DNA from: Mesaphorura yosii
Lineage: Eukaryota; Arthropoda; Collembola; Poduromorpha; Tullbergiidae
DNA length: 64,000 nucleotides
Reading direction: 5' to 3'
Assembly (NCBI GenBank): GCA_009869945.1
Contig: WIXG01000031.1
Coordinates: 62,001-126,000 of the forward strand
Shown here: piece after piece, positions 13,130-29,848 of the stretch
Layout: each line of letters opens with the position of its first letter
Position numbering within the stretch: position 1 is the first letter of the stretch
Made by a program: the position numbers and the translations under genes
The notes under the pieces: generated by a model
What the model saw: the letters and a program-made list of their open reading frames with translations, nothing else
Database searches by the model: none
What the model was told of the DNA's origin: nothing

Positions 13130-14153
13130 CTCTCACGTGCGACAAAAGAAATCTGTACGTATTTGGCAGCAGTTTTATTCATGCTCGCATGCTGCCCAAC
13201 CGAAACTGACCCATTGCGACTGAACGACTATAAATCCACAATTGTGCATAATTACATTTGTCAGTCTAGTCAGTGTGGTTTGGTCATTGGTCAGTCATTG
13301 ATCGGCAACTTCATTGTATGTAAAATTACGAACATGCTCCAATCGCAGGAACTCGGCACATATAGTAGCAAAAAGAGGTGTAGCTTTTCTGCAAAAGTCC
13401 ATCACCATTCGAACCGAGTTGATTTGGTTAATTTGTACAATACAATACAGTTTTAACATCTTTTCAGCTTCACCGAGAGATTCGATACTTCAGTCTTAGA
13501 ATTCCGCAGTGCCTGCCGTTCGTTTCAACAAAACAGGAAGTTGTCGGGCAGAGACAATAAATACGCAAATACTTCAGTTTGCGTATGAATTATGATACCG
13601 TAAACACGTCATTTGCAAACAATGCTAGTCAGCATTTGGCAGCGTAGACAAGTTTATTTTGTTGCAGTGTAGTAAATAGTTGTAAGTACAAAAGTTGACT
13701 ACAAAAAATGAACCAACATGATTTTCAGACCAGATCAGAATACTTAACTATACTTTGGTTGACATTGACACGCATATAGTTACAATCTCCATCCTCCAGG
13801 AAGGCAATCTCAGTTCGTCATCATGCAATGCACGAAAATAAAGATATAGTCAGTAATTGCATAAAATAGTTTTAGAGAAGTTACAAATTAAGAAGTTACA
13901 ACCTAAAAGTAGAATAAAATCGATATGTCTTTAAGGAAATGTAGCTATGTAGCAAGTGGAATGTGACTAATACTGCTCAAAATAACTGTAAAAAATAAGG
14001 AACTGCAGAGAATAGATTCAATGTTCTAAAACCTAAAATAAAGTTTAATCAGTACTTAATTAATTAAGAAAGTCCCATTTCTTTGGACGTATTAAAGTAT
14101 AGCTCAGAGGATTGTCTCGTTTCCGACTTATCGCGCTAAGTACATGGAAGGCA
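13130..14153. other. Intergenic; no gene seen
   Basis: About 1 kb of AT-rich DNA between the orphan membrane gene and the galactosyltransferase stop. It includes the transferase 3' UTR. No domain-like reading frame was found. Confidence 0.35.
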
Positions 14154-15667
14154 TTAGAGTTTTGTATTATTAGTAGGTTTAGTTAAAGAAGTTGGATCCG
14201 TAGTATACGGTAATCTCACTTGAATCAACGTGTACAGTTGGTGCTGGTGAATTCTTGTAAGGTTGTACTTGAGATCAGATAATCCTGAAGTTTTGTAATA
14301 TTTATAACCCAACTTGACATGTTGAAGAAGGTCTGCCCTACAATGAGAAGATAGAGCAGACTTTTAGAGTTAATATGAAATACGGAATATTCTGTTATCG
14401 ATTAGCTCATAATGAGCAAGTGTCATTCAAAATGATGGCTAAATTAATACAAGAAGTGTCAAGTATGTGTTCCTTACCTACTTGCAAGTAGAACTTGCGT
14501 TTTATGATTTAGCATGGTGTAACGTGCAATTTCTTTCGCGTATCGGGTAAGTGACAACTTCTGACTTCTGATTCGATTGTACATGTCATCATCTTCTCCA
14601 CCCCACCCCCAAAATCGATTACTGCACCCATTAATTTGTTCGTAATGCTTTTTGCTCAGAGCCGAGACACCACCGAAGAAGTGGTGATACGGTAACCTGG
14701 AAGCATGGCACAAATGTTGATGCAACTCCGTATAGCCCACCTCACCTTGAGATTTTGAATACTCACAAGTATTTCCAGTTGCTCATAAAGACAGCCATAT
14801 GTCTGGGATTTGAAGGACACTTGTAAATATTCCTATCGTCATCAGGTATTAAATCCACGTCGTGGAAAATGAAGCAATCAAAATTATTAAATTTCAAGGA
14901 CTCCACGAATCCGACATTAAATAATGTGGCACGGTTAAATGGCTCGGTACCTATTCAAAGTGTAACCAGTTCCTTTAATAGTTTAATTGAATCTTCATTG
15001 ATAAATACAGTTGAGTCAAATGCTAAGGCACTCACCGGTTTGCTCAATCACGAATATATGATATTCTATCAACTGCCTTTTCAGTATCACATGCATGTTG
15101 TACAAGAACATCTTGAGATTATCCGCCCTATCCCGATAAGGCACAATAATCGCCACCTGGAATTTCAATTACAAGATGAAGAACAAGTTTCGCATGGGTT
15201 GGTTAAGTTTTATGCACCTTTTGAGAATGAAGGCATTGTGGTGTAAAGTGACCTCCTTTGGCTAGATCTGGATGCAGCAATGCCGTTTCATCCAGCGATG
15301 GGACTTTAAGGTGGATTGTGGTTTTACCAGCTAGAAACAAATAGAATCTTAGAACCTGCTCCTACCACCAGCCACCACCATGCTTTGTATTCATAGAAAC
15401 TGACTAACCCAGCCTGTACTTCCTTTGGGATGAACATGATGCGTTACCGTACAACGAAAAGTCTTCTGAAGCAGACGCATCTTCGAAGGAATAAATTGTT
15501 GAATACACGAATGACTGAAACCAGTAATCTGAACCACCGGTCAGGAGGAAAATGATGGACAACAAGACGAGAGAAATCGTCGCACCAAACAGGATGCCAT
15601 TTCGCCTAGTTTTCCAGACTCCGGAGCCAAACAACCTTTTTAACTTCCTGGCTCTGGCATTCATCAT
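14154..15667 (-). CDS. Beta-1,4-galactosyltransferase family (GT7) Golgi enzyme, 359 aa, 6 exons
   Basis: Type II Golgi glycosyltransferase that adds Gal, or GalNAc in some invertebrate homologues, to terminal GlcNAc. Exons: 15667-15409, 15330-15218, 15156-15036, 14950-14767, 14696-14478, 14337-14154, totalling 1080 nt in consistent phase. A short basic cytoplasmic tail precedes a transmembrane anchor (about 26-43) and a stem. The catalytic domain shows VAIIVPYRDRADNLK, PFNRATLFNVGF, the metal-binding FHDVDLIP, FFGGVSALSK and WGWGGEDDDMYNR, all GT7 hallmarks. The specificity position, Tyr in mammalian B4GALT1 (QYFGG), is Phe here (HFFGG). The exon 1 donor is GTTAGT; an alternative in-phase donor lies about 35 bp earlier. 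Whether the sugar donor is UDP-Gal or UDP-GalNAc cannot be decided from sequence. Confidence 0.93.
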
Positions 15668-17402
15668 CTCGAGCCGTCAAACCTAAACAAAGGTTTATAG
15701 TTTCACTTTTCGCATCCAATCTGAATTATTTTTCTAGTTGCGTCTTGGGTATCATTCTCCCTTATTTAGTCCACTTACCTGCACGTGATATTTCTTATTA
15801 CAGTCAGTAACTTGCAGTGGGATGTCTTCATCTCAATTAGTTCCCTTGTGATGCGTAGAACTTAAACGGGTTACGAATTTAAACTAATAAATCTCAAATG
15901 CATTTCACACTTCCGTAAATGTCTGCTTTCTGTTCTGTAGTAAAAGTTCAAGATCATTCGTTCGTTAAATTGCGTGTAAGCACTTGCTCGGTTCAAGGAC
16001 TAAAATCTCAACCAATAACCCTAATCTACTTAACGAGACTACAATAACACTTACGACATAATTGGCTCTAAATAGAATGAATCACCAACTAACTGCACGC
16101 CCTTCTTGTCTCAGTCCAAAACAGAGACAGAGAGCAGGAATCGTGCACAAAATGTTAAAATACTCTCGTCACGCGATTGAAACTGACAAGGAAATCACAA
16201 CCAACCCCACTCGCATGCTGTTCTTCGTTTTTGTTCTTGCTCTTCTCTTCGCTCTCGTGTGGAGATTTGAGCACCGAGTTAACACGCTTGCAATGTAGAC
16301 TTTTCAGAAAAAGTAGCTAAGAATTTACGAAGAATTACCACTATCAACGAAGTTAACGTTTGATCCTTTACGCAGTCATAACTTGACTGACGAATGTATT
16401 CATCATGCATTCATTATATGACAAAAGTTGCCTTCTGGATAACCCGAGCCGCAGCCGATGAATAGACGACTTCGGGTCTCAAGCGTCGGAACTCCGTGTA
16501 CCGTGTAACAAATTGCATCCAGAAATTGACATTTTCCCCATAATTCATGTGACACTTCCATTGATTGCGTGCGGAAAGTACGTTCGAGTGTGTTCAAAGA
16601 GCAATCTGAGAGGATAAGAGACCACCGGGACATGGGGACACAAAACGCAAGCACGCGCACACTTGGCCGCACATCTGGAACTAGAACAGACTTCTTTATG
16701 AATAATCAATGTGACGATTATTGTCTTGCATGTATGGTTACACTTTACCAAAATAGAAATTCCATTAAATATAGTCACGACGCAAGTCGCACTTTGCACT
16801 CTATTAATGCGATTGCGGGAAATGTACGTGGGGGCGAACAGAGAAAAGACTTTGCACGTGTCAGAGAAAAGACGCATGACGGCCTAACTCACTAAAGCAG
16901 CAATCTTACAATCAATCAATTCCTAAGTATCCGAAATTGATTTTATTGATTAGTCTTTAATGCGTGGCATGTAATAATTATTATTACAAACATAAAGCGG
17001 GCAGCACTGGCCTAAAGAAAAAAGAAGGTAGCTTTGATATCGTAGCGGATGCTAACCTTAAAATGAGAAATATGAAACGGCCGCCGAATATTCCGAAAGT
17101 ATGATGCAAGAATTGATAACTTGGCTAAATTAACTATCACAGAATTGAACATGACTACATATGAAGCAGGCGCAAATAATTAAAGTACAGCCTTCAGTTT
17201 TGTTGCGCACGCACGTCAAACTGTCGAACAATACAGTAATGGAAATGCAATGCAATGGATTATCGGCGTGGGCATTTATTGACCAAACATCCACTACAGT
17301 CATAGCTCACGACTCCAAGTCCATGCCAGCCAAGCCCTAATTTTCCGGTATATAATTGTAGGACAAATTGGAATAAAGTTTAATCCTGCATCATCTTAAA
17401 CA
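15668..17402. other. Intergenic region between divergent B4GALT-like and TTLL1 genes
   Basis: About 1.7 kb separating two divergent genes, so it should hold both promoters. A 78-codon plus-strand frame at 16062-16298 ends in a hydrophobic stretch but has no family signal or splice partner. I do not call it a gene. Confidence 0.3.
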
Positions 17403-19071
<1,669 letters not shown>

Positions 19072-19537
19072 CACTAGTTTACAGTTTGCACCTAAACACG
19101 GTCTTTCTAAATTAAGAATTTATTAAATCATTTGATTTTAACGAGAATACAGTTAGAACTATGTTTCGCAAATACTTCTACAAGAAAGTATCTACAAGTT
19201 GAGTACTTCATTATTATAAAACACAAAGAATTCACTAAACAATACTTGTTATCCCGAGCAAAGAAGATAAACGTCGAAATGTGTACCTCGAAACTGCAAA
19301 GACAAAAGGTGGATTTAGCAATTTTGGCTACCTACAGTTTTAAGTTTATGGGTGTAGGAGAAGTTATCAGAGAGAGAGTTCGATGTGTTAAAATCATAGA
19401 ATTCATTTGTCCCTATCTTTTTATCATCACCTTAAATTAAGAATAGCATTCTTTTTTTAGCAAACACTTACGGAGTATCCAGTAGCATATTTAATTACAA
19501 ATACGGTGTTGAAAAGAAGAATGTCCTGAAGTTCAGC

Positions 19538-22664
<3,127 letters not shown>

Positions 22665-23474
22665 CTCGATTCGAAGATTAGTGTTGACGATGGAATATCT
22701 ACGAATATAAGATTCATTTCGCATTCATTAACTTGCAATAAAAGAAAGAAAAGGCGGCGTGTATTGTATGGTAGCTTTTTCGCTTACCTGGAATAAAATA
22801 ATTAAAATGCGGTTAGAACATATCACAGTAGCTTACTAGACTCCTAATTATGATTCTAAGGTAAAATAGAGATAACTAATCACCTTGAAATTAGTTTATA
22901 ATTTTTAATTGAAGGAGCACACTTTGTCCAGTACTGAACCGCTTAGCGTGTGGAATAGAAAGAACAAAATGGAAGAACGCGACGACTATTACACCGCAAA
23001 AGCTAAATTCAAAGTGACGCTCTGGCGTTTTTCAATGGGATAGCATGGAATAAGTAGCGAACGCGTGCTGTACTGTATGCTTGCATACATGATTGGCTTG
23101 GCTTGGGGTCTTTCCGTTGAATGCAAGGAAGGGATTTGAGACAAGTGCGCGTTATTGCTGGGTTTTATTGCAAGGTGGGGTTGGTGGTGGCAACTTTTAA
23201 GTCTGGATCTTGTCTCGTCTCACTGGAGCTGGAACTGGAGTCAAGCCTATGAACACCAATTGAATTCTTCAGATTTCTGGTTATTGGTCTGGACACTATA
23301 TCTAGAAAGGTTGGTTAGATCACCGGCTAAACCAATCTTAATCAGTTTTGCTGATTGACGAAACTTTATTATTGCAGGCGCTCGTTAGAGGATTTCACCC
23401 CGACCCGATGATCTCATTCTTCTCAATCCGAGCGCAAGTTCGAATTCTGGGGTCATTTAGTTAGCCGTGATAAC
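22665..23474. other. Bidirectional promoter region between UAP56 and the bublin-like gene
   Basis: 810 bp between two divergent start codons. It should contain the 5' UTRs and promoters of both. Open frames here have no recognisable product. Confidence 0.35.
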
Positions 23475-24200
23475 ATGAGAAGCACTCAATCGGATATTGG
23501 TCTGAACGAAATGAATTGTGACGGCGGTGAAAAACATATTAATGGCGAACAGGCAGCGGGGGCGGCTGACGAGGACGAGCTTGGAGGTCATGCAGGTGTC
23601 AGCGACGCGTCCGACAACGGAGCCAGCGTTGACGGGGGAGGAATACACGGAGCGCCGAATACAGAACACGAGGAAGAGAATCTCGATGATTTGGATTTAG
23701 AAAACGGGGGTAAATTGAATCAATTTATGCGGGTATTTGTGTCTAAAGGAGATGCAACATGAACTTTACTAGGTAGATTCTATTTCTATGTAGAATTTTC
23801 CGCCCTCAATTCAGCGTTGGACGAATTGCAAGGAGCACTGGATAACTTAGAGTCTCGTAATGATGGGATCCACCAAGAACTGTTACAGTTGCTTCAGTCA
23901 AATCGAGAGATAAGAACAAACATAATGGAGGAGAATGGTCGGAGCAACAATCCTAGCGAACCTCAAAATGCGGTGTTGGAGGCGGTAGCTAGCACGAGCC
24001 GAGGCATCAGATGCCTTGCTAATGATTTACTATCCGATCTTCCAAGCATAGCCAAGCTGGACTTAGGAGGACCGACTTCAAATGAGTCGACGGAAGCCCC
24101 AAGCCCGAATCCAGGCTCAAGTAGGGAAAGTTCACAGAATGTTGTGTTACCCGATTTAATACCGTCAGCATCGCCAGGAGCCTGCGCTCGGCCCAATTAA
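23475..24200 (+). CDS. BBLN: Bublin coiled-coil protein (BBLN/C9orf16, UPF0184 family), extended form, 213 aa, 2 exons
   Basis: Small coiled-coil protein. The nematode orthologue BBLN-1 acts in intermediate filament organisation. Exons 23475-23709 and 23794-24200 join in phase 1 (642 nt). The family core spans the junction: EFSALNSALDELQGALDN followed by LESRNDGIHQELLQLLQSNR. It lines up with human BBLN (INSMLDQINSCLDHLEEKND...). Human BBLN is only 83 aa. Here an acidic, Gly/Ala/Asp-rich N-terminal region (about 78 residues) and a Ser/Pro-rich C-terminal tail (about 90 residues) flank the core. Both are probably disordered. An AATAAA lies at 24427, only 50 bp from the stop codon of the opposing nucleoside hydrolase gene. 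Confidence 0.8.
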
Positions 24201-24426
24201 CGTCTACCGTCTGCGTTAATTTATTTTGCGGGTTTTAGTATTAGTACGTATTTGTCTGCGTTTTGCATGTCCAGTCTCCAATCTGCACATCACATTGTCA
24301 CACCTGCGATTTGCTTCGCAATCAACATTCCTATCGATGTAGTCATGATCTTTGATCAGTTTGTGCTATAAGTTAAGTTTATTTGCCCCGTTTAGTAGTA
24401 ATACTAGAGAACGCATTCGTCTTGTC

Positions 24427-24432
24427 AATAAA
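24427..24432 (+). terminator. Candidate poly(A) signal of the bublin-like gene
   Basis: AATAAA 227 bp past the stop on the coding strand. It sits 50 bp before the convergent nucleoside hydrolase stop, so the two transcripts probably abut or overlap. Confidence 0.45.
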
Positions 24433-24481
24433 GTTGTGTCACGCCAGTCGTGGCCGTGACCAGCTCCATTTTGCAAATTCT

Positions 24482-25932
24482 TCAAAGGTAATTTGGTCCC
24501 CCGACCGCCCAAATGAGCATCCTTTGCAACAATGGCAAATCAAGTTCTGTGATAATCATGACGTTGGGCCGTTTTTGGAATTTGAAATGGCGGTCCACGA
24601 CGAGTGAGCCTCGTGTATGAGTTCCATTAAGCTCCACGGTGCAGGGATACGCCTCTTGCCTTCTGATGACCTAGTGAATAGTGACAAGTTAATTTAACAT
24701 CGTCATTATTGCCGTGATTTCCAGTTCTCGTTCACGGTTAGAGGTACCCTTGGATCCAGAAGCACTGCCGCTGCAACGGCGTCAGTTGCATTCCACCCGT
24801 CTTTGAATTCGTCCAGAATCTTTCTTTCGATCGCATTAAGCAACTTCATTTGCTGCGTCTGTATTGTCCCGATTGTATTGAGCCTCCAGGACTAGGCAGT
24901 TAATATTACACGACACGCAGGAGTCATTATTCACATTCGTGCTTGCATTTCGCCAATATTTCCGACCTTTGACTTACATAGGAGGACATTCCATACTTGA
25001 CGCAGGTTTTCCATGGTATGAGATAAATCGGGCATGCGAAATTGGACAAAACCACATGAGCCGACTCCACATCAGAGACAAAATTGAACTCGCCACAAAC
25101 GGACGCGTTTCCACATCCTGTTCAGTGCCGTCGGCATAAGTTTGGGGAAAACTACCGCGTTGTCTCCCTTCTGACAGCGAAATACTTTGAAGCTTACCCT
25201 TCACGTTTCCGCCCAGAATAAAGATTTCCTTAATCAAGTTTCTGAGTTTTGGTTCCAGTCTCAAAGCCATGGCCAAATTGGTCAGCGGACCCAATGCGAG
25301 AATGGTTAAGTTTCCTGCATCAAAAAATTAATAAATTGGACTCAACGCATATAAAAAGTACTAATGAGGCTATGAATTCGTTCACCTTTGTGATACTCTG
25401 CCAGCTTAATAATTTGATTTAGAGCATGCTCATCCGATACTTTCGGCAACGGAAAGTTTGGCAAATCCACATCGCCAAATCCATCCAGGCCATTGAATTG
25501 AGAAACACAGCATTCTTTGGATGGGGCAACGAATGCAGACTCACAACCTTTGTAAACTGGAATCTGCAAGGCGGAGGCACGCGTCGGGAATGGTTTGCTT
25601 TAGAAAATCATGGAACTGTAGTCTGAAAATACCTCCGTCACGCCCGAAACGCTTAAAACTCTCCCAACATTTTTGACTACATTGTGCACGGTCGTACTTC
25701 CATGGACGCATGTAATCGCTTCGATACGAAAAGGGACAGTTGGAGCCTTGTGAGCCTCAGCCATTAACATGAGCGCCCAGGCGTCGTCAATTCCAGCGTC
25801 TGTGTCGATTAAAATTGGCTGCACAACTTTGAGCCTGTTGCAATATTGGTGGATTTGTTCCTATAACCAAAACTATGTTTCTAGGTGTATCCTTCTGCAT
25901 GCATTGCGTGGAAGAGCAGGCAAACTTACCAT
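24482..25932 (-). CDS. Inosine-uridine nucleoside hydrolase paralogue 1, 318 aa, 7 exons
   Basis: Ca2+-dependent N-ribohydrolase family that splits nucleosides into base and ribose in purine/pyrimidine salvage. Exons: 25932-25930 (ATG only), 25818-25633, 25563-25386, 25314-25198, 25117-24978, 24891-24748, 24670-24482, totalling 957 nt. Metal and ribose-binding motifs are present: ILIDTDAGIDDAW at the N-terminus, LTILALGPLTNLAMAL, FILGGN, CGEFNFVSDVESAHVV, and ATDAVAAAV, whose Asp aligns with the second Ca2+ ligand. The His that precedes this Asp in protozoan enzymes is Thr here. It ends in AVGGPNYL. The frame is open upstream of the ATG at 25930, back to an ATG near 26016, so about 28 more N-terminal residues are possible. 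Paralogues 2 and 4 argue against that extension. Substrate cannot be predicted. Confidence 0.92.
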
Positions 25933-26320
25933 GTCTTTAATTCCATCGTTGCGCTGCGAAACGTGCGCACTTCCATTTTCACCGTCATTTTCTGCCAAAA
26001 TATGCGTGATTGGCATTGTTCAGCGGTGGCCCGACAAAAATATAACACGAAAATTGCCAAATTCACAGCGCTCAAAGTCTCGATGCAACTGATTCGAAAC
26101 AAACTAACTGTAATGGATTGAAGCACGGACACCGAACGACAAGTATGAACGAGGAAAGCTTCTCTTCACAAAACAAGGGAACTTGGTCAGGAAGTCATCA
26201 AACCAAGTTTCCGTTAAAACTATCGCATTCTGTGACCGCAATTAATGCATTCTGGGACGAGTCCTAATAAATTAATACCAGCTGAGTGGTTTGAATTGTT
26301 GGCAACGGGTTTTTTATTGC

Positions 26321-27737
26321 TTATTTATAAAATGGTCCTCCAGCACCAGCAATCACAATCTTTTCGTACACATCAACGTCGATTTCAGTCACAAGCGTAA
26401 CGTTTGGTGGTTTTTTAAGTTTTCCAACTCTGTCAACGACCATCATCCCTCTTGTAAACTGACCGTGAAGCTCAACTGTGCAGTAATGGGTCTCTGATTT
26501 TGTGATCACCTGTGAATCAAGGCATTATTTGCACCTGTTAGTCGAACCGATTTATTTCTAGTTCAGCCCTTGATTACCTTTGATTCAATAAAGGCAGCGG
26601 CCGCTACAAGATCAGCCTGAGCCCAAACTTCTGGTTGTAGACTCAGTCGTTTTTCTTCAGCCTTGTTAAGCAGTCGAATTTGAGGTGTGTTCATTGGAGC
26701 AAGAACCGTCTCTCGTAAAGTTCGTAATCTCTACACACAACAACAGGTATTACCTGTGTCTAGACATCCGCAGTAGTTCGACACAAAACCAATTGTATTA
26801 CCGGTGTGTAAACAAGGCGGAACGTTTCCAGTGGCACGATTGTAATTGGGCACTTGAAGTTCTCGAGCACAATCCGTGCTGATTCAGGGTCCTTCACAAA
26901 ATTGGCTTCACCACATACCGTCACATTTCCTTGGGCTGTCATAGATTACAAGAAACGAATGCGGTGGCTGGAACTGACTTCAGTACGCTAAGGTGAATTG
27001 AACTCCTTTCCAAGCATACCGCACATATTTCCACCAAGTATCATGATTTCCTTGAATTTCCAATTGATTTCGGGTTTTACACGAACAGCCGTGGCCAAGT
27101 TAGTTAATGGGCCAAGAGCCAAAACGGATATGCTGCCTGGAAACAGATTATAAGTGGATTACTTGGAAAAAGAAAACGGATGACAGGAAACAGAAAATCT
27201 GACAATTGTATGCTCACCTTTCGGGTACTGGTCCGCATACTTAATAATTGCAGACACCGCATCATCATCGTGCACCTTTGCGGATATGTCGGGCAAATCA
27301 GCGTCTCCAAACCCATCGCTTCCATGGAATGGCGGATCAGTTAGGACGAAGTCTAAAGCCAGTGCCGATTTGGAACCGGTATGCACAGGAATCTATAGAT
27401 TAATGAAAAGAGGTCTACGGATGTTAAGTGACTGTTTTGATGTATATGCCTGTGTTTCATACGTCAGTTTCATCCACAGTTTGCAAGATCCGAGTGACAT
27501 TCTTGGTCACATTGTAGATACTCGAGTTCCCAAACACGCAGGTTATCCCAACAATTCTGATATCGCTTGCTGGGTTCTTGTGCGCAGCGAGTAGCATAAA
27601 CATTGCCCACGCATCGTCGAGCCCAGCGTCTGTGTCAATAATGACTGGGCGAGCTGTCGACTGTAAGACCAAACGGTAATTGTAATAAGTGTGATGTAGC
27701 CAGAACTAGAACTTTAGCTACCTGTATCACTTACCAT
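26321..27737 (-). CDS. Inosine-uridine nucleoside hydrolase paralogue 2, 322 aa, 7 exons
   Basis: Exons: 27737-27735 (ATG only), 27660-27463, 27392-27218, 27136-27020, 26935-26802, 26730-26578, 26509-26321, totalling 969 nt in frame. An in-frame TAA lies just upstream of the ATG, so the single-codon first exon is well supported. Motifs: PVIIDTDAGLDDAW, ISVLALGPLTNLATAV, MILGGN, NVTVCGEANFVKDPESA (the usual EFNF is EANF, keeping Glu and Asn), AQADLVAAAAF, and the end GAGGPFYK. Ala replaces the classical active-site His before the conserved Asp. Introns are about 50-110 bp and sit at the same places and phases as in paralogues 1 and 3. It lies about 390 bp downstream of paralogue 3 and upstream of paralogue 1, consistent with local tandem duplication. 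Confidence 0.93.
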
Positions 27738-28041
27738 GTTTAAATCAAGAGCGAGACACGCTGCTGAGTGATGAGTTTAAGAGAGTTTACGGAATTTAAA
27801 AGAAACATTTCGAACAAAGTAAGGCGGTCGAGCAGTGGAAAAGATTAAAATCCCTGGCTTTCTGGTTGAACAAAGACCACAAGCCTTTTACGCGTTTGTA
27901 ATGAGGCTTAACCTTTGGTCTTCATATCATGTTTATGCTGCTTTATTGAATTCATTAAGGGCGTTACATGTTTATGATGTACACACAGTATTTTCATTCA
28001 TAAAACTCGGAGTAAGCTCGCAAGAACTTAATCTCAAGCCT

Positions 28042-29848
28042 TCATTTGTAGAATGGTCCTCCAGCTCCGGTAAAAACCAGCTTCTCGTACAAGTCCAAGT
28101 CTATGTCCGTTATAATTGTGACATTAGGCTCAGTGTCGATCTGCCATCTTCTTTCCACGACCATCATTCCACGCGTAAATTCGCCCTCAAGTTCAACAGT
28201 GCAGAATTTCTTCTCAGATTTCTTCACAGACTGCGTGTAGAAACAAAAATGGACATTACCATTAGACCGATTAATGCTAACTAATACCTCTGGTTCGATG
28301 AAGGCCAACGCTGCTACTGCATCGGCCGCTGCCCAGGCAGGAACCCATGACAGATTTTCCTCCTCGATCTTGTTTAAAAGTTCAATTTCTGGCGTTCCTA
28401 GCGACGCCAGCTTAGTTTCGCGAAGTTGACGAAATCGCTATAAAGATGCAAGGAAATGTAATCACATCGGCAAGAAATGGTCGAATGGAGGACAAAGCTC
28501 TGTCTTTACCGGAATGTAAACCAAGCGGAAAGTCTCCAACGGAATTATTGTCATCGGGCATGCAAATTTTTCCAAAACAACCCGTGCAGCTTCTGGATCC
28601 TTCACGAAATTAAATTCGCCACAAACCGTGACATTTCCTTCAGCTGAGAATGAGACAGCAATAGCTTTAAAAATGTACTATGCATGCAAAATAATGCGAA
28701 CTTCTTACAGCGTATATTTCCTCCCAAAATCATAATCTCCTTGAATTTGTCCTTTATCTCTGGTTTAGTGCGAATAGCAATGGCCAAATTTGTGAGCGGA
28801 CCAAGCGCCAGAATTGACAGCGTACCTTAATTTGGGGCGAACACAAAGGTTTGATTGTTCTTGCATGATTTCAGTTGAACTGATACTTGATACCTGTTTC
28901 GTGTTCATTGGCCAGTCTCATTATTGCAGACACTGCATCCTCCTTTTCAAGCTTTGGTTCAATAGGGGGCAAGTTGGCATCACCAAATCCGTCTTCGCCA
29001 TGGTGGGGTCTAGAAGTTCGGACATATTCTTTTACGAGAGCCGCATCCGCCCCCGAATACACTGGAATCTGGCATAAAAATTAAGCAGAGTGTCACGAGT
29101 GCTGATCGTTCAAGAGTTCCAGTGCAGTGAGAGCGACATGCCAATTAGTTCGAATAGCCTTCTCGAACTTCCACTCGGGAAGACCAAGTACTGAAAACAA
29201 TAATTATCGGAAATTCTCCTGGAACAGCTTTCGAGAAATAACTTTTATGGAACAGTTGTCGGGAACAATTCTCCTGAAACAATTTTCGTGGAACAGTTGT
29301 CTGAAACAATTCTCTTGGAACAATTGTCCCGGAACAATTCTTGGGAACAATTATTCTCGCGGAACAATTGTCTGGAAACAATTCTCTTGAATAACTTCAA
29401 GGTATTTAAACTGATTGATGTGTTGCTGTTTTGTGTACTATTCGAACTCGTGACCGATTCACACTTGCAATTTCGCACTGAACCAGTGGTATTCGACGTG
29501 ACATGCTTCTAACACGAAACAGTTAATAATAGCGAAAGCTACGTTTTACGATGCCTTACACTTGTTTGCTTCGCTGTCTGCAGAATTCGAGTCACATTTT
29601 TGTTGACGTTTTCTAGTGTGGTATTCCCGTGTACGGTTGTGAGCCCAATAATCTTAATGTCCGATTTTGGACTGTTGTGCGCTGCCAGCATCATGAAAAT
29701 TGCCCACGCGTCATCGAGCCCGGCATCGGTATCAATGATGACAGGTCTTGTGCTCACAGGTTGCTAGAATTTTAAAGCTCAAATTAAATCGGCACTACCA
29801 TAATTGATGATAGCTTTCTCGTTGACAATTTAATTGACTTACAGTCAT
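28042..29848 (-). CDS. Inosine-uridine nucleoside hydrolase paralogue 3, 324 aa, 7 exons
   Basis: Exons: 29848-29843 (ATG ACT), 29763-29560, 29068-28894, 28825-28709, 28643-28510, 28437-28288, 28230-28042, totalling 975 nt. The first coding exon has two codons. Motifs: RPVIIDTDAGLDDAW, LSILALGPLTNLAIAI, MILGGN, NVTVCGEFNFVKDPEAARVV, AAADAVAALAF, GAGGPFYK. The substitution of His by Ala before the conserved Asp is shared with paralogue 2, its closest relative by eye. Intron 2 is enlarged to 491 bp by a minisatellite (29216-29395). No N-terminal signal peptide is visible, so a cytosolic enzyme is likely. Some insect relatives are secreted salivary nucleosidases. Confidence 0.93.
29069..29559. 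other. Enlarged intron 2 of nucleoside hydrolase paralogue 3
   Basis: The only intron of the tandem trio well above about 110 bp. Its central part is a degenerate GGAACAATT minisatellite. The splice signals at both ends are intact. Confidence 0.6.
29216..29395. repeat. Degenerate minisatellite, unit about 13-15 bp (GGAACAATTCTCCT-like)
   Basis: About 13 tandem variants of GGAACAATTNTCNN fill this interval, for example GGAACAGTTGTCG, GGAACAATTCTCCT, GAAACAATTTTCGT and GGAACAATTGTCCC. Spacing varies by 1-4 bases. It lies wholly in an intron, so it does not affect the protein. Confidence 0.85.

Noticed and set aside
16062-16298. 78-codon frame ending in a hydrophobic stretch
   Set aside because: Isolated; the hydrophobic run is at the extreme end and no splice partner or family signal was found.
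19132-19440. 102-codon frame after TTLL1
   Set aside because: Lies in the TTLL1 3' UTR and has no domain signal.
25926-26132. 69-residue ORF with a hydrophobic N-terminus upstream of nucleoside hydrolase 1, as a signal peptide exon
   Set aside because: It is in a different frame from the ATG that joins exon 2. Paralogues 2 and 4 show stops upstream of the equivalent ATG.
24482-29848. Operon or polycistronic transcription of the hydrolase trio
   Set aside because: Spacers of about 300-390 bp and separate ATG exons fit individual tandem genes; no trans-splice signal was identified.
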